Below are positions 62,430-64,000 of a stretch of 64,000 bases of DNA, piece by piece. The notes below the pieces were generated by a model. It did no database searches, was not told where the DNA came from, and saw only the letters and a program-made list of their open reading frames with translations. Every line of letters begins with the position of its first letter. Position 1 is the first letter of the stretch. The position numbers were made by a program, and so were the translations under genes. Where the stretch lies: positions 186,001-250,000 of the forward strand of contig SCMY01000008.1 in assembly GCA_005502805.1 (NCBI GenBank), in the 5' to 3' direction. This DNA is from Rhizobiales bacterium 2SD. Its GTDB lineage: Bacteria; Pseudomonadota; Alphaproteobacteria; Rhizobiales; Beijerinckiaceae.

Positions 62430-63293
62430 ATGAGCGACCTCTTTCCGCCTTTCGAGCCCGAGCGCGTCGAGACCAAGCGTGCGCGCTTCAAGCCGATCCC
62501 GTTTCGGCTGATCGCGCCCAATGTCGTGACCCTGATCGCGCTCTGCCTCGGCCTGACGGCGATGCGGCTGGCGGTCGACGGCAAATTCGAATCGGCGACC
62601 ATCTGCATTCTCGTCGCAGCGCTGCTCGACGGCATCGACGGGCGCCTCGCGCGCCTGCTCAAGGGCACCTCGCGTTTCGGCGCGGAACTCGATTCGCTTT
62701 CGGATTTCGTCTGTTTCGGCGTCGCCACCGGTTTCGTGCTCTGGACCTTCGTCCTGCACGACCTGCGTTCCTTCGGCTGGATCATCGTACTGACGCTGGC
62801 CTGCGCCATGGCGCTCAGGCTGGCGCGCTTCAACGTCATGATCGACGATCCCAATCGGCCGGAATGGCAGAAGAACTTCTTCGTCGGCATGCCGGCGCCA
62901 GCCGGTGCGATCACCGCGATGCTGCCGTTCTATCTGCATTTCATCGGCGTTCCCGTGCAGGATTATGGCGCGCCCTTCGTCGGCCTCTACATCCTGTTCA
63001 TCGCCTTCCTGACGATTTCGCGCATTCCCTGCTATGCCGGCAAGACCCTCGGCACCCGCGTCCCGCGCGACCAGGTGCTGCCGATATTCGTCGCTGTCGT
63101 GGTCATCGCCGGCCTGCTCTTCGCCTATCCGTTCGAGATGTTGGCGCTGGTCGTCGTCGCCTATCTCGGGCTGATTCCGGTCAGCGTCGCACGCTACCGC
63201 AAGCTGGAGCGCGAGCATGCTGCAGCTGCGGCGCTGCCGACTGTTGCCGAGCCGGTGATCGACGCGCCGGCCGAAGCCGAACCGAAGGCCTAG
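62430..63293 (+). CDS. pssA: CDP-diacylglycerol-serine O-phosphatidyltransferase
   Basis: A 287-residue inner-membrane enzyme that makes phosphatidylserine from CDP-diacylglycerol and serine, just before Psd. The CDP-alcohol phosphatidyltransferase motif is exact: D67-x2-D70-G71-x2-A74-R75-x8-G84-x3-D88-x3-D92. About eight helices follow, with the PssA-type segment ARFNVMIDDPNRPEWQKNFFVGMPAPAGA. The C terminus is Ala/Glu/Pro-rich. It makes a useful contrast with the altered motif in the protein at 284-925. The TAG stop shares CTAG with the gene on the other strand. Confidence 0.94.
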   Translation: MSDLFPPFEPERVETKRARFKPIPFRLIAPNVVTLIALCLGLTAMRLAVDGKFESATICILVAALLDGIDGRLARLLKGTSRFGAELDSLSDFVCFGVATGFVLWTFVLHDLRSFGWIIVLTLACAMALRLARFNVMIDDPNRPEWQKNFFVGMPAPAGAITAMLPFYLHFIGVPVQDYGAPFVGLYILFIAFLTISRIPCYAGKTLGTRVPRDQVLPIFVAVVVIAGLLFAYPFEMLALVVVAYLGLIPVSVARYRKLEREHAAAAALPTVAEPVIDAPAEAEPKA

Positions 63294-63670
63294 CGCGGCC
63301 GCCGCGCCAGCCGGCTGGCATTGGCGCGTGTGCGGCGCGAGAACGGCTCCAGCGTGCTGTGGACCGCCTTGGCGGTCGCTTCGCCGAGCCCGTTCGGGGT
63401 CAACGGGTTGAGCGCCATGCTCCACCAGAACAGCGTCGCGGCATGGCCGATGGCGAAGCTGCTCTCCGCCATGGCCGCAGCCTTCTCGACCACGGCCTTG
63501 CTCGCCTCGCGCTGGCCTCTGGCATCGCCGAGCGCGCCCTTGGCCAGGATCGGCAGGCGCATCGCGATGGTGAGCCCGGCATCGACCTGCATTGCGACCA
63601 TCTCGGTGAGCACGCTCTGCGCGTTCGCAGCCAGCGCGACAGTCGAGCTTGATCGAGTCCGTGACGCCAT
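63290..63670 (-). CDS. Hypothetical protein, possibly phasin-like
   Basis: A 126-residue Ala-rich helical protein without signal peptide or clear membrane segment. It has an amphipathic first half (SVLTEMVAMQVDAGLTIAMRLPIL) and a basic end (STLEPFSRRTRANASRLARRPR). The composition is reminiscent of phasins, the polyhydroxyalkanoate granule-surface proteins, but no family motif is definite. GGAGAG lies eight bases before the ATG at 63670. Convergent with pssA, sharing the CTAG stop. Low-confidence function. Confidence 0.6.
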   Translation of the reverse strand: MASRTRSSSTVALAANAQSVLTEMVAMQVDAGLTIAMRLPILAKGALGDARGQREASKAVVEKAAAMAESSFAIGHAATLFWWSMALNPLTPNGLGEATAKAVHSTLEPFSRRTRANASRLARRPR

Positions 63671-63803
63671 GGCGAAAACTCTCCGGTGACGAGAAGGGGG
63701 CCGCGCGGGCCAAGCCTCGCGAGCGCCGCCACACCCGCTTGTCGACTGTGGCAAGCTGAACAGTTTAGCACAATCCAAAGCAGCGCATGCCCGTGTTCGA
63801 AAT

Positions 63804-63818
63804 TGTGTACAGTGCACA
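63804..63818. promoter_or_regulatory. Near-palindromic site, possible operator
   Basis: TGTGTACAGTGCACA has matching TGTG/CACA ends and a near-symmetric centre, in a non-coding stretch 134 bases before the phasin-like gene. Sites of this form are used by GntR-type regulators. Single occurrence, so it could be chance. Confidence 0.25.
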
Positions 63819-63886
63819 GGAGATGCAAGGCTTGCCCCGCGCCTCGGCGGGCTGGCCTCGGTCGCGAAAGAGGTTCCCTCCGCGCC

Positions 63887-63903
63887 GGAACATGCTCTAA
63901 AGC
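63887..63903. repeat. Fragment of a dispersed intergenic repeat
   Basis: GGAACATGCTCTAAAGC closely matches the end of the element at 16882-16930 (GGACATGCTCTAAGAGC). It lies between two genes and seems to be a partial copy. Confidence 0.4.
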
Positions 63904-63946
63904 CTTGCAGGACATCCGCCCTCGACGCGCAGCGAGCCGATACGCT

Positions 63947-64000
63947 TTGAATCTCTTCAGCTCCCAGAAGCCGCCCGGCTGGCGGCCCAAGCTGGTCCTG
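63947..64000 (+). CDS. Possible start of a gene running off the window
   Basis: A TTG at 63947 opens a frame that continues without stop to the last base, coding a plausible N terminus (NLFSSQKPPGWRPKLVL). No good ribosome site is visible. With only 18 codons seen, coding status and family are open. Confidence 0.3.
   Translation, partial: MNLFSSQKPPGWRPKLVL

Noticed and set aside
61587-63734. A 715-codon minus-strand frame opposite psd and pssA
   Set aside because: Same artefact; both sense genes are clear and the frame has low-complexity composition.
1-64000. CRISPR array, prophage or insertion sequence
   Set aside because: I looked for regularly spaced repeats, transposase or integrase motifs and phage structural genes and saw none.

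Overview
The window is about two-thirds G+C with dense, mostly short-spaced genes and looks like an ordinary chromosomal segment of an alphaproteobacterium of the Hyphomicrobiales. Bosea or a close relative is my best guess, from gene content and protein style: Omp25/31-type beta-barrels, DUF1134 and DUF2865 proteins, class II DAHP synthase, a second-type GltX, and short inverted intergenic repeats with CTCGGG/CCCGAG arms. That is inference from recognition, not from a search. I see no prophage, insertion sequence, CRISPR array, rRNA operon or replication origin. One tRNA (Val, CAC anticodon) is present.

Layout. 1-10.9 kb: a CDP-alcohol phosphatidyltransferase variant, a TPR-like gene whose 5' end holds an in-frame amber codon, moaA, a DUF971 protein, an L,D-transpeptidase, a possible caspase-fold protein, an outer-membrane barrel, a two-component pair arranged tail to tail, a DUF1134 protein and a DUF374 acyltransferase. 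11-17.5 kb: a secreted alpha/beta hydrolase, an orphan NMT1-type binding protein preceded by a clear palindrome, tRNA-Val, gph, gabD-rpiA and a DUF2059 protein. 17.5-25 kb: an APC permease, the tripartite tricarboxylate transporter tctCBA, an O-antigen-ligase-like protein overlapping gor. 25-35 kb: a zinc-ribbon methyltransferase, a small DUF1127-like gene divergent from a GcvA-type LysR regulator, a secreted esterase, RidA, DAHP synthase, a second beta-barrel, nadE and a two-domain protein with an HExxH motif. 35-41 kb: gltX, an MHS-type carboxylate transporter, a HAD phosphatase, a DUF2865 protein.

40.9-46.6 kb is the most coherent accessory block: a MarR regulator with its own palindromic operator, a TRAP binding protein, and divergently a fumarylacetoacetate-hydrolase-family enzyme, a metallo-beta-lactamase-fold protein lacking part of the usual metal motif, an FAD-dependent aromatic hydroxylase and a DUF2783 peptide. 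Together they read as an aromatic-acid (hydroxyphenyl or homogentisate-type) catabolic module. The ring-cleavage dioxygenase is not in the window.

46.6-64 kb: small envelope proteins, CreA, cysS, a 39-codon ORF translationally coupled to cimA (isoleucine via citramalate), a kinase-like P-loop protein, an Atm1-type ABC exporter, an AraC-methyltransferase-EamA operon, an FAD dehydrogenase, and psd-pssA for phosphatidylethanolamine synthesis.

I found no obviously new multi-gene system. The best leads are the HExxH/peptidoglycan-binding protein at 34.5-35.3 kb, the possible His-Cys caspase-fold protein at 4.9-5.7 kb, the aromatic module with its atypical MBL protein, and the repeated use of a CTAG tetranucleotide as a shared stop at four convergent gene junctions.
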